Assembly (NCBI GenBank): GCA_038209155.1
Contig: JBBQYA010000007.1
Location: forward strand, 1 to 51,932
DNA length: 51,932 nt
Reading direction: 5' to 3'
DNA from: JBBQYA01 sp038209155
Lineage (GTDB): Bacteria; Bacteroidota; Bacteroidia; Sphingobacteriales; Sphingobacteriaceae
The notes below the pieces were generated by a model that did no database searches, was not told the DNA's origin, and saw only the letters and a program-made list of their open reading frames with translations. Shown here in pieces: positions 34,152 to 42,792 of this stretch. How positions within the stretch are numbered: the stretch's first letter is position 1; the number at the start of each line of letters is the position of its first letter. The translations under genes and the position numbers were made by a program.

Positions 34152-35377
34152 GCTTTCTGAATTAATCTAATTTGTAAATTTTCAGTTATTATTTCTTTTA
34201 GTTGATCTACACGAGATTTCCAAGTGTTTGATTGAGCAATTTCTGATCTTTTTTTCACTAAATCTTTATCATTTTGTTGGAGAGCGATGTTAATTTTGGA
34301 CACAAAATCATCTTCATTTTCTGCAATTTGTACAACGTGACCAAAATCTCTGATGTCCTCAGAAAAATCTGTCGTTACTACTGATTTTCCAGCTGCTAAA
34401 TATTCATTGATTTTTAAAGGATAAATACTCTTAGTAAGCGTATTGCACAGAAACGGAATGATAGCGCAATCTATATATTGCAAATATGCAGGCAAAATAT
34501 TCATTGGTTTTGCTCCGGTAAAAATTACGTTTGGTAATAAGTGAACATCGTAATCTAAATACTCATTATGTGTGCTTGGCCCAACCATAATCAAGGTTTT
34601 ATCATGATGAACTTGAGCAATTTTCTTTAATAAGCCGTAATCTATTCTTTTGTAAATATTGCCAATATATCCAATAATTTTGGTATTTATCTGTGCAATA
34701 TCTTCTGGTTTATCATATTGGATGGTCAAGGTTTTGGAAAACAAACTTATATCTGCAGCATTGGGTAAATAATATACTTGATCTGATTGTTCTTTTTTCA
34801 ATCGTGTTAATTCTTTGGAAGTTGTCAACGTGAAATCTGCATTTTCTACTGCTTTTTTTTCTAATCTAACTCCGTGTTTTGACAATCTTTTTCCTGTTCT
34901 TAAATCATCTACTGTTTGATAAATATTTAGTATTGGATTAAAATATTTTCTGAAATCAAGTGCGTAAAATGGATTAAAGGAATTAATAAAAATGTAGTTT
35001 GTTAATTGATAATCATTAATTATTTTTTTGATACATCGGTAAACTACTTTGTCATTGTACCAATTGCATGCATTATAAAATTTGCCTGCGGGCAAAAAAT
35101 TAATTGGAAAAACAAAACCTGGCGTTACTGCAATGAAGTTTTTGTTTGCATTAGGAATATTGCTGTAAGGGCTTTTTCCAAAAAGTAAACTAGGTATTCT
35201 CTTTTTTATTAATGGTTTATTGAAATCTTTTAGAATATGTTTTATGGTAAAAGGATTGTCTAAATAGAAAACCCTATTAGTTTCTGCTAACTCTTTTGCA
35301 ATGGAAAAAGAAGTAGATGAATATGGAGCATCCCAGAGCGGAGAAGGCAAAATTATAAAGTCGATATCCTTATCCAT
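34148..35377 (-). CDS. family 4 (GT-B) glycosyltransferase
   Basis: The 409-residue protein has a GT-B fold. The N-terminal domain begins IILPSPLWDAPYSST, followed by KIIGYIGNIYKRIDY, the start of the donor domain near residue 232, and then a YPLKINEYLAAGKSVV segment near 330 containing the Glu residues that bind the nucleotide sugar in GT4 enzymes. It is a retaining, soluble or peripheral enzyme acting in the cytoplasm. It overlaps the flippase gene by 8 bases and the acetyltransferase gene by 4. Donor and acceptor are unknown. Confidence 0.88.
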   Translation of the reverse strand: MDKDIDFIILPSPLWDAPYSSTSFSIAKELAETNRVFYLDNPFTIKHILKDFNKPLIKKRIPSLLFGKSPYSNIPNANKNFIAVTPGFVFPINFLPAGKFYNACNWYNDKVVYRCIKKIINDYQLTNYIFINSFNPFYALDFRKYFNPILNIYQTVDDLRTGKRLSKHGVRLEKKAVENADFTLTTSKELTRLKKEQSDQVYYLPNAADISLFSKTLTIQYDKPEDIAQINTKIIGYIGNIYKRIDYGLLKKIAQVHHDKTLIMVGPSTHNEYLDYDVHLLPNVIFTGAKPMNILPAYLQYIDCAIIPFLCNTLTKSIYPLKINEYLAAGKSVVTTDFSEDIRDFGHVVQIAENEDDFVSKINIALQQNDKDLVKKRSEIAQSNTWKSRVDQLKEIITENLQIRLIQKA

Positions 35378-36728
35378 TTTCTCTTATTTGTTTCTTTTTG
35401 GTCAAATATTTTATTATTAAATCAAATGCATCCAAATAAAACATGCGAGCATATTTAAATGTATTTAGAGTTTTTACGTTTAATTTTTTCGCAAGGATGT
35501 ATTGAACAATAAAAAAATTAATAAAATAAGCAGTTAATGTACCGTAGGATGCTCCAATTAAACCAAATTGCTTAATGAAAAACAAATTTGAAATTACATT
35601 GACAAAAGCTCCAAAAAGATTGACATAAAAATTCACTTTTGGCATTCCGATAGAATCCAAAATTGTTCCAAATTGATTGGCAAATGGTACAAAAAAACAA
35701 TATAAAATGGTGACTTGAAGAATAGGAACTGTATCCAAATAAGCTTCTCCAGCCACTATTCTAATAAGAAAAGATGGAAACACTAAAATAAAAATTAAGG
35801 CAGGAAACAATATTGCTAAAATAAGTCCAACCGATTTTTCGTAAAGATACTTTACAGATGAAATTCCTTCGGTAGCCATTCTTTTTGCACTCTTTGGAAA
35901 AACAATTGCAGCTACAGACAGCGTTGGTATTTCTACCAAATTGGTAATTCTAATAGCGGTATTATATACGGCAACTGAGGCGGTAGAAATCATAGAACCT
36001 ATCATTAATTGATCTATACTTTTGAATAACATAGAACTTAAATTTGTTCCAAAAACATATTTACCATAATCAAACAATTCTCGGACTCTGATAAAATTTA
36101 TTTTTTTAGCATACACAAAATATTTCCTTACAAAATAATAAGAAACCAATGCACCTATAATAGCACCAATGGTCTGCATATGAACTAAATTTAAAAGATT
36201 CACCTCTATTTTAAAAAGAAAACAAATTAAAATGTAAAGAAATAGCAATCCGTTCTTAGATACATTACTAAAAAATATGCCTTTAAAATCCATATTTCCT
36301 TGTTGAATAAAATTAAATTGGGAATAAGGAATAAGTGTAATCGTGGTTATGATATAGAAATACAGCATTTTCTGTAATTCTGGCGAATTCATTCTAGAAC
36401 TTAAAATAGGCCCGAGAATAAGCAAAACGATAATGCTTAGCCCGGTTAACAAAATATTTAAAGTAAAAGATGCACTAATTATTTCTGGATGATGATGTTT
36501 CTCTTCGGAAGTTAAAAACTTGATTTGTGCATTTTGTATAAGTCCGTTTCTAGCGGTTTCTATTAAAGAAGTGATCGTTAAAAACAACGCCCATACTCCA
36601 AAAGTAGGTTTGTCTACAATTCTTACTAAAAAGAAAAAACCTCCAAATCCCAATAGCATGATTGAGGATTTGAGCATAACAGTATAAAATCCTGATTTGA
36701 GCCAGTAGGAATCTTTAGCGAAAGCCAT
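35370..36728 (-). CDS. polysaccharide flippase (Wzx-like, MATE/MVF superfamily)
   Basis: This 452-residue membrane protein has about twelve to fourteen helices. It begins with a short basic stretch and then LLGFGGFFFLVRIVDK and FGVWALFLTITSL, as in RfbX/Wzx-like polysaccharide transporters. Wzx proteins flip undecaprenyl-diphosphate-linked repeat units to the periplasm. Co-transcription with Wzz-like and Wzy-like genes supports a Wzx/Wzy-dependent pathway. It follows the co-polymerase gene after 43 bases and overlaps the downstream GT4 by 8. Confidence 0.9.
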   Translation of the reverse strand: MAFAKDSYWLKSGFYTVMLKSSIMLLGFGGFFFLVRIVDKPTFGVWALFLTITSLIETARNGLIQNAQIKFLTSEEKHHHPEIISASFTLNILLTGLSIIVLLILGPILSSRMNSPELQKMLYFYIITTITLIPYSQFNFIQQGNMDFKGIFFSNVSKNGLLFLYILICFLFKIEVNLLNLVHMQTIGAIIGALVSYYFVRKYFVYAKKINFIRVRELFDYGKYVFGTNLSSMLFKSIDQLMIGSMISTASVAVYNTAIRITNLVEIPTLSVAAIVFPKSAKRMATEGISSVKYLYEKSVGLILAILFPALIFILVFPSFLIRIVAGEAYLDTVPILQVTILYCFFVPFANQFGTILDSIGMPKVNFYVNLFGAFVNVISNLFFIKQFGLIGASYGTLTAYFINFFIVQYILAKKLNVKTLNTFKYARMFYLDAFDLIIKYLTKKKQIRENG

Positions 36729-36771
36729 GAATATTTTTTATGGTAGATGAGATTCTTGAAGAACTAATGCT

Positions 36772-39018
36772 TCAACTTTCGAGATTTTCAATATCAATAT
36801 TGTTTAATAAACCACCTGCAAATTTATTGTTAAGGCTTTTTAAATAATTTAAAGTCGTTTTATCAGCTTGCATAATCGGATCTTTCGCTGAGAAAACAGT
36901 AATTATTTTATCCACATATTCAATTAATTCTTTGGTATCCGAATAATCATTTAATGATGCACCTTCCATAAAAATATAATCGTACATCGGGCTAACGTCA
37001 TTTAATAATTTCTTAAAATCTTTTCCGGCAAATATCTCAGAAGGTGAAAAATTACTCAGTTTACATCCTATAATATCTACTCCGGGTATTCCAGTTGGAG
37101 AAATAATGTCCAGTACTTCACTCTCAACTATTAAAGGTGTGTTTTCCTCAAAATCTCCTGTTTCAAATTGCACTTTCTGAGAATTGTCTGCTTGTAACAA
37201 TCTGCTCTTTTTCAAAAACTTTTCTATGTTTGGTTTTGCGGCAAATGTGGTAGTAAGAGTGTTGTTTTTAAAATTAGTATCTACAATTAAAATTCTTTTA
37301 CTAGTTAGACTAAAAGCTTGGGCTAATGAAATAATAAAAAAGGATTTTCCAGATCCTTGGGTGGTAGAGGTGAATAAAAATATTTTGCCTTTAGATTGTT
37401 CTATTTCAAACCGGATTTTCCTAAGCAATTCTTTAAAAGTATCGTTGTCCTTGTTTTCTGAGGCGTTTGGATTGTTTTCATATAAATTTCCAATTACATT
37501 AGCAGAATTGGGTAATTGATTTAAAGATCCAAGTACCTTAATATTAGTCATTTGTCTCAAGTGAACAATGGTTTTTACTCGTTGGTCAAAAAATTCTAAT
37601 AAAAATAAAATTCCGCAGGTAAGCACCAAACTAATAATCCCAGCTAAAGCAACAAACATAGCAAGTTTGGTAGGTTCGGCATCATCTGCAGGTTGTCCAA
37701 TTTCTACTTGTTTCACTGTAGTAGGTTTACTTAATGCAGCATTTTTAGAAGAGTTATATTTTTCTAGAGTCGCTACATAATCTTGAGATGCAGCTTGAGT
37801 AGATATTTCTAATTCAGATAAAGACGAACCTTTAGAAGCAAAACCGGTTAAATTGCTATTCAAACCTCCTAAAGTTCTATTAATACTATTTAAGTTGGCT
37901 TGTGCCATTTCCAATTCAGTTTCAACATTTATTTTCCGGGTCAATAAATCTTGTTTATTCACATTTGGATCTACTATGTCACCGTTGGAAACCTTATCTA
38001 TTTCCCTTTGTCGAATGCTTCTGAGAATATCTAATGAGTCTTTTGCAGATTGAGAAACTACTCCTGCGATGATTCTATTATTTAAACTATTGATTTTAGT
38101 GGTTAGATCTAAAATTCGAGTATTACTAAATTGAGTGGCAGAATTTGCTGTGTAGCCGGATTGTAACCTTCTATTTATACCAGCTAATGCTTGACTGTAG
38201 GCAGCTACTTTTTTGGTTTCTTCATTTCTAGCCGATTCTAAAGCAGATACTTGACCCAATTTAGATTCGCTTTGAATATTGAAATTGACTACGCTATTGG
38301 TTGATTTGTAAAAGTTTAAGGTGTCCAACCGTTTGTCTAATTCAATTTTCTTTTTATCCACCAATTCCTTGAAATATTTTAAAGAACTTTCCACACGATC
38401 TATTTTTTCAGCATCATTAAAACGAATCATTTCTGTGCATAGTCCGTTTACTACAAATGCAGAAAGATTGGGATTAGGAGAAATAAATTCAATTTGAATA
38501 TAATCTGTGCCTACTATTCTTTTTATAAGCAAAGCCTCGCTTAAACTTTTCACCCCGTATCCTGTTGCGCTTAAAATTTCATTTAGTTTTTTATCCTCTG
38601 GAATAGAAGTATTTAAAACCTTTAATGAGTCATATCTTAGTTGAATTTTCTTTTTTGCATCAATTAATTCAGTAGCAGAAAATGCTTCATTTAATTTTTC
38701 CTGTTTCAAAAAAGGATTTTTGCTTCCTAAATCATGAATCACCAATTTGTAAGATAATAAAGTGATTACTGGTTTAGATTTTACAAATTCGATAAAATTA
38801 TTGAAACGATTATTAACTTCAAATTGGTTTCTATTTTCTTCTCCTTCGATGGATACATCTACATAATCTGTAATGCCTGTAGCAAGAAGTGATTTGGATT
38901 TAAAGTTTACCGAATTCTTTTTAACAAAGAAATAAGTGGAACCAACAGCCACGAAGAATACACTAAGGATTAAAAACTTTCTATTATAAAGTACTTTAAG
39001 GAAATGTGCTAAATCCAT
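36772..39018 (-). CDS. Wzz-type polysaccharide co-polymerase with degenerate tyrosine-kinase domain
   Basis: This 748-residue protein is the first of the minus operon. It has an N-terminal Wzz domain with membrane helix 1 (about 14-32), a long periplasmic coiled-coil part (about 200-420), membrane helix 2 (about 455-480), and a C-terminal BY-kinase-like ATPase domain (about 525-748). Walker A is intact (TTQGSGKS, near 555). The A' motif reads ILIVDTNF rather than the usual D-x-D form, Walker B reads FMEGAS rather than an Asp-containing strand, and the C terminus lacks a tyrosine cluster. It should regulate chain length and export, but autophosphorylation is doubtful. A -7 element lies 25 bases upstream. 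Confidence 0.88.
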   Translation of the reverse strand: MDLAHFLKVLYNRKFLILSVFFVAVGSTYFFVKKNSVNFKSKSLLATGITDYVDVSIEGEENRNQFEVNNRFNNFIEFVKSKPVITLLSYKLVIHDLGSKNPFLKQEKLNEAFSATELIDAKKKIQLRYDSLKVLNTSIPEDKKLNEILSATGYGVKSLSEALLIKRIVGTDYIQIEFISPNPNLSAFVVNGLCTEMIRFNDAEKIDRVESSLKYFKELVDKKKIELDKRLDTLNFYKSTNSVVNFNIQSESKLGQVSALESARNEETKKVAAYSQALAGINRRLQSGYTANSATQFSNTRILDLTTKINSLNNRIIAGVVSQSAKDSLDILRSIRQREIDKVSNGDIVDPNVNKQDLLTRKINVETELEMAQANLNSINRTLGGLNSNLTGFASKGSSLSELEISTQAASQDYVATLEKYNSSKNAALSKPTTVKQVEIGQPADDAEPTKLAMFVALAGIISLVLTCGILFLLEFFDQRVKTIVHLRQMTNIKVLGSLNQLPNSANVIGNLYENNPNASENKDNDTFKELLRKIRFEIEQSKGKIFLFTSTTQGSGKSFFIISLAQAFSLTSKRILIVDTNFKNNTLTTTFAAKPNIEKFLKKSRLLQADNSQKVQFETGDFEENTPLIVESEVLDIISPTGIPGVDIIGCKLSNFSPSEIFAGKDFKKLLNDVSPMYDYIFMEGASLNDYSDTKELIEYVDKIITVFSAKDPIMQADKTTLNYLKSLNNKFAGGLLNNIDIENLES

Positions 39019-39042
39019 TCACGGCTTTTTAGTTGAATTGAG

Positions 39043-39050
39043 CAAAAATA
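39043..39050 (-). promoter_or_regulatory. putative -7 promoter element of the minus-strand export operon
   Basis: Read on the minus strand this is TATTTTTG, matching TAnnTTTG, and it lies 25 bases before the ATG at 39018. The -33 region is weak. It would drive the whole operon from the co-polymerase to the TolC-like gene. Confidence 0.45.
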
Positions 39051-39187
39051 CCAATTTTTATCTTCTGTATGTTAAACGAAATCAAATTACTCATTTCAAG
39101 TTTTTTTGTTTCATAAATTTAATTTTTTTCTTTTTATAAACGTTTTTACTATTTTTTAAAATAAACTCTTTTGCCAATACAATATTT

Positions 39188-39195
39188 TATTTTTG
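39188..39195 (+). promoter_or_regulatory. putative -7 promoter element of the GT2/patatin pair
   Basis: TATTTTTG matches TAnnTTTG. It overlaps a possible TTG start at 39193 and lies 21 bases before the ATG at 39217, which favours the ATG as the real start. Confidence 0.45.
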
Positions 39196-39216
39196 GCGAA
39201 ATTTTTATTTCTTGAT

Positions 39217-40389
39217 ATGCAGATATTGTTCTGGTTTGGAGTTTTTATTGTGTTTTATGCTTATATTGGATATGGAATGCTTCTTTTTCTTATTCTTAAA
39301 ATAAAAAGAATCGTGAAACCAGATCGTCATCAATCCGATTCTAATTTTTTACCATTCCTGACATTAGTTGTTCCAACCTTCAATGAAGTAGACACGATTT
39401 TAGAAAAAGTAAATAATTCTCTTCAACTTACTTATCCAAAAGATAAATTAACGATTTTATTTATTACCGATGGAAGCAATGATGGTACTCCAGAAAAACT
39501 GAATGGGATTGAAGGAATAATCGTAGCTCATGAAGATGTAAGAAAAGGTAAATCTGCTGCAGAAAATAGAGCAATGCAATTTGTAAAATCACCGATTGTC
39601 GTTTTCTGTGATGCGAATACCTATTTACCACCTAATACGCTTTTGGAATTGGTAAAGCACTTTGCAGATCCTAAAGTAGGAGCAGTGGCAGGAGAAAAAA
39701 GAGTTATTTCATCTACTTCTGATTCGGCAAGTGGAGCTGGAGAAGGGTTTTATTGGAAATATGAGTCTGCATTAAAGAAAATGGATTCAGAATTATTAAC
39801 GGTGGTGGGAGCAGCTGGTGAATTAATTTCCTTTCGATCAGAGCTATTTTTAGAATTAGAAGAGGATACAATTTTAGATGATTTCATCCAATCTCTAAGA
39901 ATTGCTCAACAAGGATTTAGGGTTTTGTACGAACCTAACGCTTATGCTTTGGAAACCGCATCTGCATCTGTGGGTGAAGAATTGAAAAGAAAAATAAGAA
40001 TTGGAGCTGGAGGTTGGCAATCTATGGTTAGGTTAGTTTCCCTTTTAAACGTTTTTAAACATCCAATATTAACTTTTCAGTATGTTTCTCATCGGGTATT
40101 AAGATGGAGTATTGCACCTTTATGTTTGGTATTAATTTTTCCAATTACTATTTATTTGAGTGTGACCGTTGGTGGCTTCTTCTGGATTATTTTAATTGGT
40201 CAACTAATTTTTTACATTTTAGCACTTACTGGCTGGTATTTGGCTAATAGACAAATAAAAGTTAAAGTATTATTTATTCCTTATTATTTTTTCATGATGA
40301 ATTATGCTGTGATTTTAGGATTTTTCAGATATGTAAAAGGGTCTCAATCAGCAGCATGGGAAAGATCTATACGAGCATCAAAACCATAG
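39217..40389 (+). CDS. membrane-bound family 2 glycosyltransferase
   Basis: The start at ATG 39217 (390 residues) is preferred over an in-frame TTG at 39193, because a promoter-like element covers the TTG. The product opens with a membrane helix (ILFWFGVFIVFYAYIGY), then a GT2 catalytic domain with TDGSNDGT, FCDANTYL as the metal site, DDFIQSLRIAQ as the catalytic-base region and KRKIRIGAGGWQ in place of the Q-x-x-R-W motif. Two or three membrane helices end the protein. The layout is that of BcsA/PgaC-like polymerising enzymes, though the changed Q-x-x-R-W leaves processivity open. It is divergent from the export operon. Confidence 0.85.
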   Translation: MQILFWFGVFIVFYAYIGYGMLLFLILKIKRIVKPDRHQSDSNFLPFLTLVVPTFNEVDTILEKVNNSLQLTYPKDKLTILFITDGSNDGTPEKLNGIEGIIVAHEDVRKGKSAAENRAMQFVKSPIVVFCDANTYLPPNTLLELVKHFADPKVGAVAGEKRVISSTSDSASGAGEGFYWKYESALKKMDSELLTVVGAAGELISFRSELFLELEEDTILDDFIQSLRIAQQGFRVLYEPNAYALETASASVGEELKRKIRIGAGGWQSMVRLVSLLNVFKHPILTFQYVSHRVLRWSIAPLCLVLIFPITIYLSVTVGGFFWIILIGQLIFYILALTGWYLANRQIKVKVLFIPYYFFMMNYAVILGFFRYVKGSQSAAWERSIRASKP

Positions 40390-40409
40390 AATTTAATTTT
40401 TAAACAGCA

Positions 40410-42734
40410 GTGAGCAAATTATTTATCCATATAAAAGCATTAAAAATAACTTTATTGATAGTTATACTTTTTTCAATTAAACTGTCTTTTGCTCAGAAAG
40501 TAGGTGTAGTATTGAGTGGTGGTGGAGCCAAAGGTCTTGCTCATATCGGTGTAATGAAAGCTTTAGAAGAAAATAATATTCCAGTAGATTATGCAATTGG
40601 AACCTCAATGGGCGGTATAGTTTCTGGAATGTATGCATCGGGATATTCTCCATCAGAAATCGAATATATTGCAACTAGCAATGATTTTCAACAATGGGTG
40701 CGAGGTGATTTTGATAGTCCATACAAACAATTTTTTATAAAAAAGGACTTGAATAGTTCTTTTTTTAGTCTCAAAGCTTTGATTGATACTTCTTTTCAAA
40801 TAAGAATTAGATCAAGTTTAGCTAATGATATTCCATTAAACTTTGCCTTATTACAATTATTAGCTCAACCATCTGCCAATAGTGGGTACAATTTTGATTC
40901 TTTAATGATTCCATTTAGATGCATGGTGGCTGATATTTTTACACAAAAAGCAAAAGTGATGAGTAGGGGAAGTGTAAATGAAGCCATAAGAGGAACATTT
41001 ACTGTTCCTTATGTATATCGTCCGATTAAGATTAATGATCAGTATGTGTTTGATGGAGGTATTTATAATAATTTTCCAGTTGATGTTATCAAGCAAGAAT
41101 TCAATCCAGATATTATTATTGGTAGCAATGTTGCCAATGTTCGATATAAAGAATATCCATTCGCAGACGACGATAAATTAGTTTCACAATTGTATCGTTC
41201 TCTTTTGGTTTCTCGTTCAGATTCTACATCAGTAGGTAAAAACGGAATTTACATTCAGCCTGATGTAGAAATATATGATGTAACCGAATTTGGAAAAGTT
41301 CAAGAGTTGATAGATAGTGGATATGTAGCCACCATGCGAAAAATGCCTGAAATTAAAGCTGCAATACAAGCTAGGCAAACTAATGAACAAATAGATGCTA
41401 AACGCAAAGCATTTAATACAAAAAACCCACAGATGAATTTTACGAAAACCTACATAACTGGTATTCGAGAAAATCAAAAAAAGTATGTTGCCAGAGTATT
41501 CAGACAAAAACCGGGTACCATTTCTCTTAAAGATATAAAAAATGGATTCTATAAATTAGTGGCAGATGATAATTTTGAAACTGCATATCCTCGTACACTA
41601 TTTAATAAAACAACTCAAACTTATAATTTTGAGTTGCAGGTAAAACCCGAAAAGAATTTTAAAATTGATTTTGGAGGTAATATTTCTTCTCGACCTATCA
41701 ATCAAGTATTTCTAGGATTTCAATATAATTACCTAAATCGTAATTCTTATACATTTAATCTAAATCTTTATTCTGGAAGATTTTATGAGGCTGTTCAAGC
41801 AAAAATAAGATGGGATATCCCGACTCGGATTCCATTTTTCATCGAACCAGAATTCACGTTTAATCATTGGGATTTTTTCAGAAGTAGCGAAATATTTTTA
41901 GAAGATTTAACTCCTGTTTTTCTAAATCAAACAGATAGAAGCATAGGAATTAAAGCAGGAATTCTTGCTGGAAAACAAGGAAAATTAATTTTAGCCACCA
42001 CATTAATTAACCTTAATAATGAATATAGTCAAACCAGTGCTTTTAAATCTAAAGATACATTGGATAAAAGTATTTTTGAAGGACAAAGCTTTTTGTTAGA
42101 ATATACTGATTATACTTTGAATAGAAAACAATATGCCAGTTCTGGAAAAAGCTTAGTCATAAATCTTAGGTATATAAACGGTACAGAAGATTATACATTT
42201 GGAACTACAGCTGTAAGAAAAACAAGAACCAAAATTACAGAAAATTGGATTCAAGCAAGATTAAATTACGAAAAATATAATAAAAGCATCGGAATTTACA
42301 CGTTTGGCTATTTAATAGATGCTGCATTTTCCACCCAACCTAATTTCAATAATTACCGAAGCACTTTACTGTTGTTGCCTACTTTTTATCCAACTGCAGA
42401 TAGTAGAAGTTTATTTTTAGAAAGATATAGGGCTGCTATCTACGGTGCTTTTGGAATTAAAAATATTTTTGAGGTTAAAAAAAATATATCCATTCGCTTA
42501 GAAGGCTTTGTTTTTCAGCCATATAAGTATCTTATTGACAAAGAATTACAAAACTCAAGTTTCAATAGTACATTTAAGATAAAGCCATCCTTAACTTTTT
42601 CAGGTATGGCGGTTTACACGAGTCCTGTTGGACCAGTTGCTGTAGGCATCAATTTTTATGATGATACTAAAAGACCAATTAGTTTTTTACTGCATGCAGG
42701 ATTTTTACTTTATAATAAGAGAGCCTTGGAATAA
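40410..42734 (+). CDS. PlpD-type patatin phospholipase with POTRA and outer-membrane barrel
   Basis: The gene starts with GTG; no in-frame ATG precedes the signal peptide (LLIVILFSIKLSFAQ, cleavage near residue 29). Residues 31-225 form a patatin domain with the oxyanion loop SGGGAKG, nucleophile Ser66 in GTSMGG, and Asp near 215 in FDGG. A POTRA-like segment follows at about 340-420, then a BamA/TamA-like 16-strand barrel to the C terminus. This is the type V-d autotransporter layout, though in Bacteroidota the patatin domain may remain in the periplasm. It probably acts as a phospholipase A. It lies 20 bases after the GT2 gene, so the two are likely co-transcribed, though the functional link is unclear. 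Confidence 0.88.
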   Translation: MSKLFIHIKALKITLLIVILFSIKLSFAQKVGVVLSGGGAKGLAHIGVMKALEENNIPVDYAIGTSMGGIVSGMYASGYSPSEIEYIATSNDFQQWVRGDFDSPYKQFFIKKDLNSSFFSLKALIDTSFQIRIRSSLANDIPLNFALLQLLAQPSANSGYNFDSLMIPFRCMVADIFTQKAKVMSRGSVNEAIRGTFTVPYVYRPIKINDQYVFDGGIYNNFPVDVIKQEFNPDIIIGSNVANVRYKEYPFADDDKLVSQLYRSLLVSRSDSTSVGKNGIYIQPDVEIYDVTEFGKVQELIDSGYVATMRKMPEIKAAIQARQTNEQIDAKRKAFNTKNPQMNFTKTYITGIRENQKKYVARVFRQKPGTISLKDIKNGFYKLVADDNFETAYPRTLFNKTTQTYNFELQVKPEKNFKIDFGGNISSRPINQVFLGFQYNYLNRNSYTFNLNLYSGRFYEAVQAKIRWDIPTRIPFFIEPEFTFNHWDFFRSSEIFLEDLTPVFLNQTDRSIGIKAGILAGKQGKLILATTLINLNNEYSQTSAFKSKDTLDKSIFEGQSFLLEYTDYTLNRKQYASSGKSLVINLRYINGTEDYTFGTTAVRKTRTKITENWIQARLNYEKYNKSIGIYTFGYLIDAAFSTQPNFNNYRSTLLLLPTFYPTADSRSLFLERYRAAIYGAFGIKNIFEVKKNISIRLEGFVFQPYKYLIDKELQNSSFNSTFKIKPSLTFSGMAVYTSPVGPVAVGINFYDDTKRPISFLLHAGFLLYNKRALE

Positions 42735-42737
42735 GGT

Positions 42738-42773
42738 AAAAAAAAAGCGCCTCTTCCAAAGCGCTTTTTTTAT
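42738..42773. terminator. bidirectional terminator between patatin and glutamate dehydrogenase genes
   Basis: AAAAAAGCGC (42741-42750) pairs with GCGCTTTTTT (42761-42770) around a 10-base loop. A and T runs flank both sides, and the genes converge here. Confidence 0.85.
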
Positions 42774-42792
42774 TATTAAATACAATAATTGA

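Noticed and set aside
37184..38053. Plus-strand open frames opposite the co-polymerase gene
   Set aside because: No recognisable protein features, and the minus-strand frame is a clear Wzz/BY-kinase protein.
39193..39216. TTG start for the membrane GT2 gene
   Set aside because: The TTG lies within a TAnnTTTG promoter-like element, and an ATG 24 bases later gives a normal N terminus.
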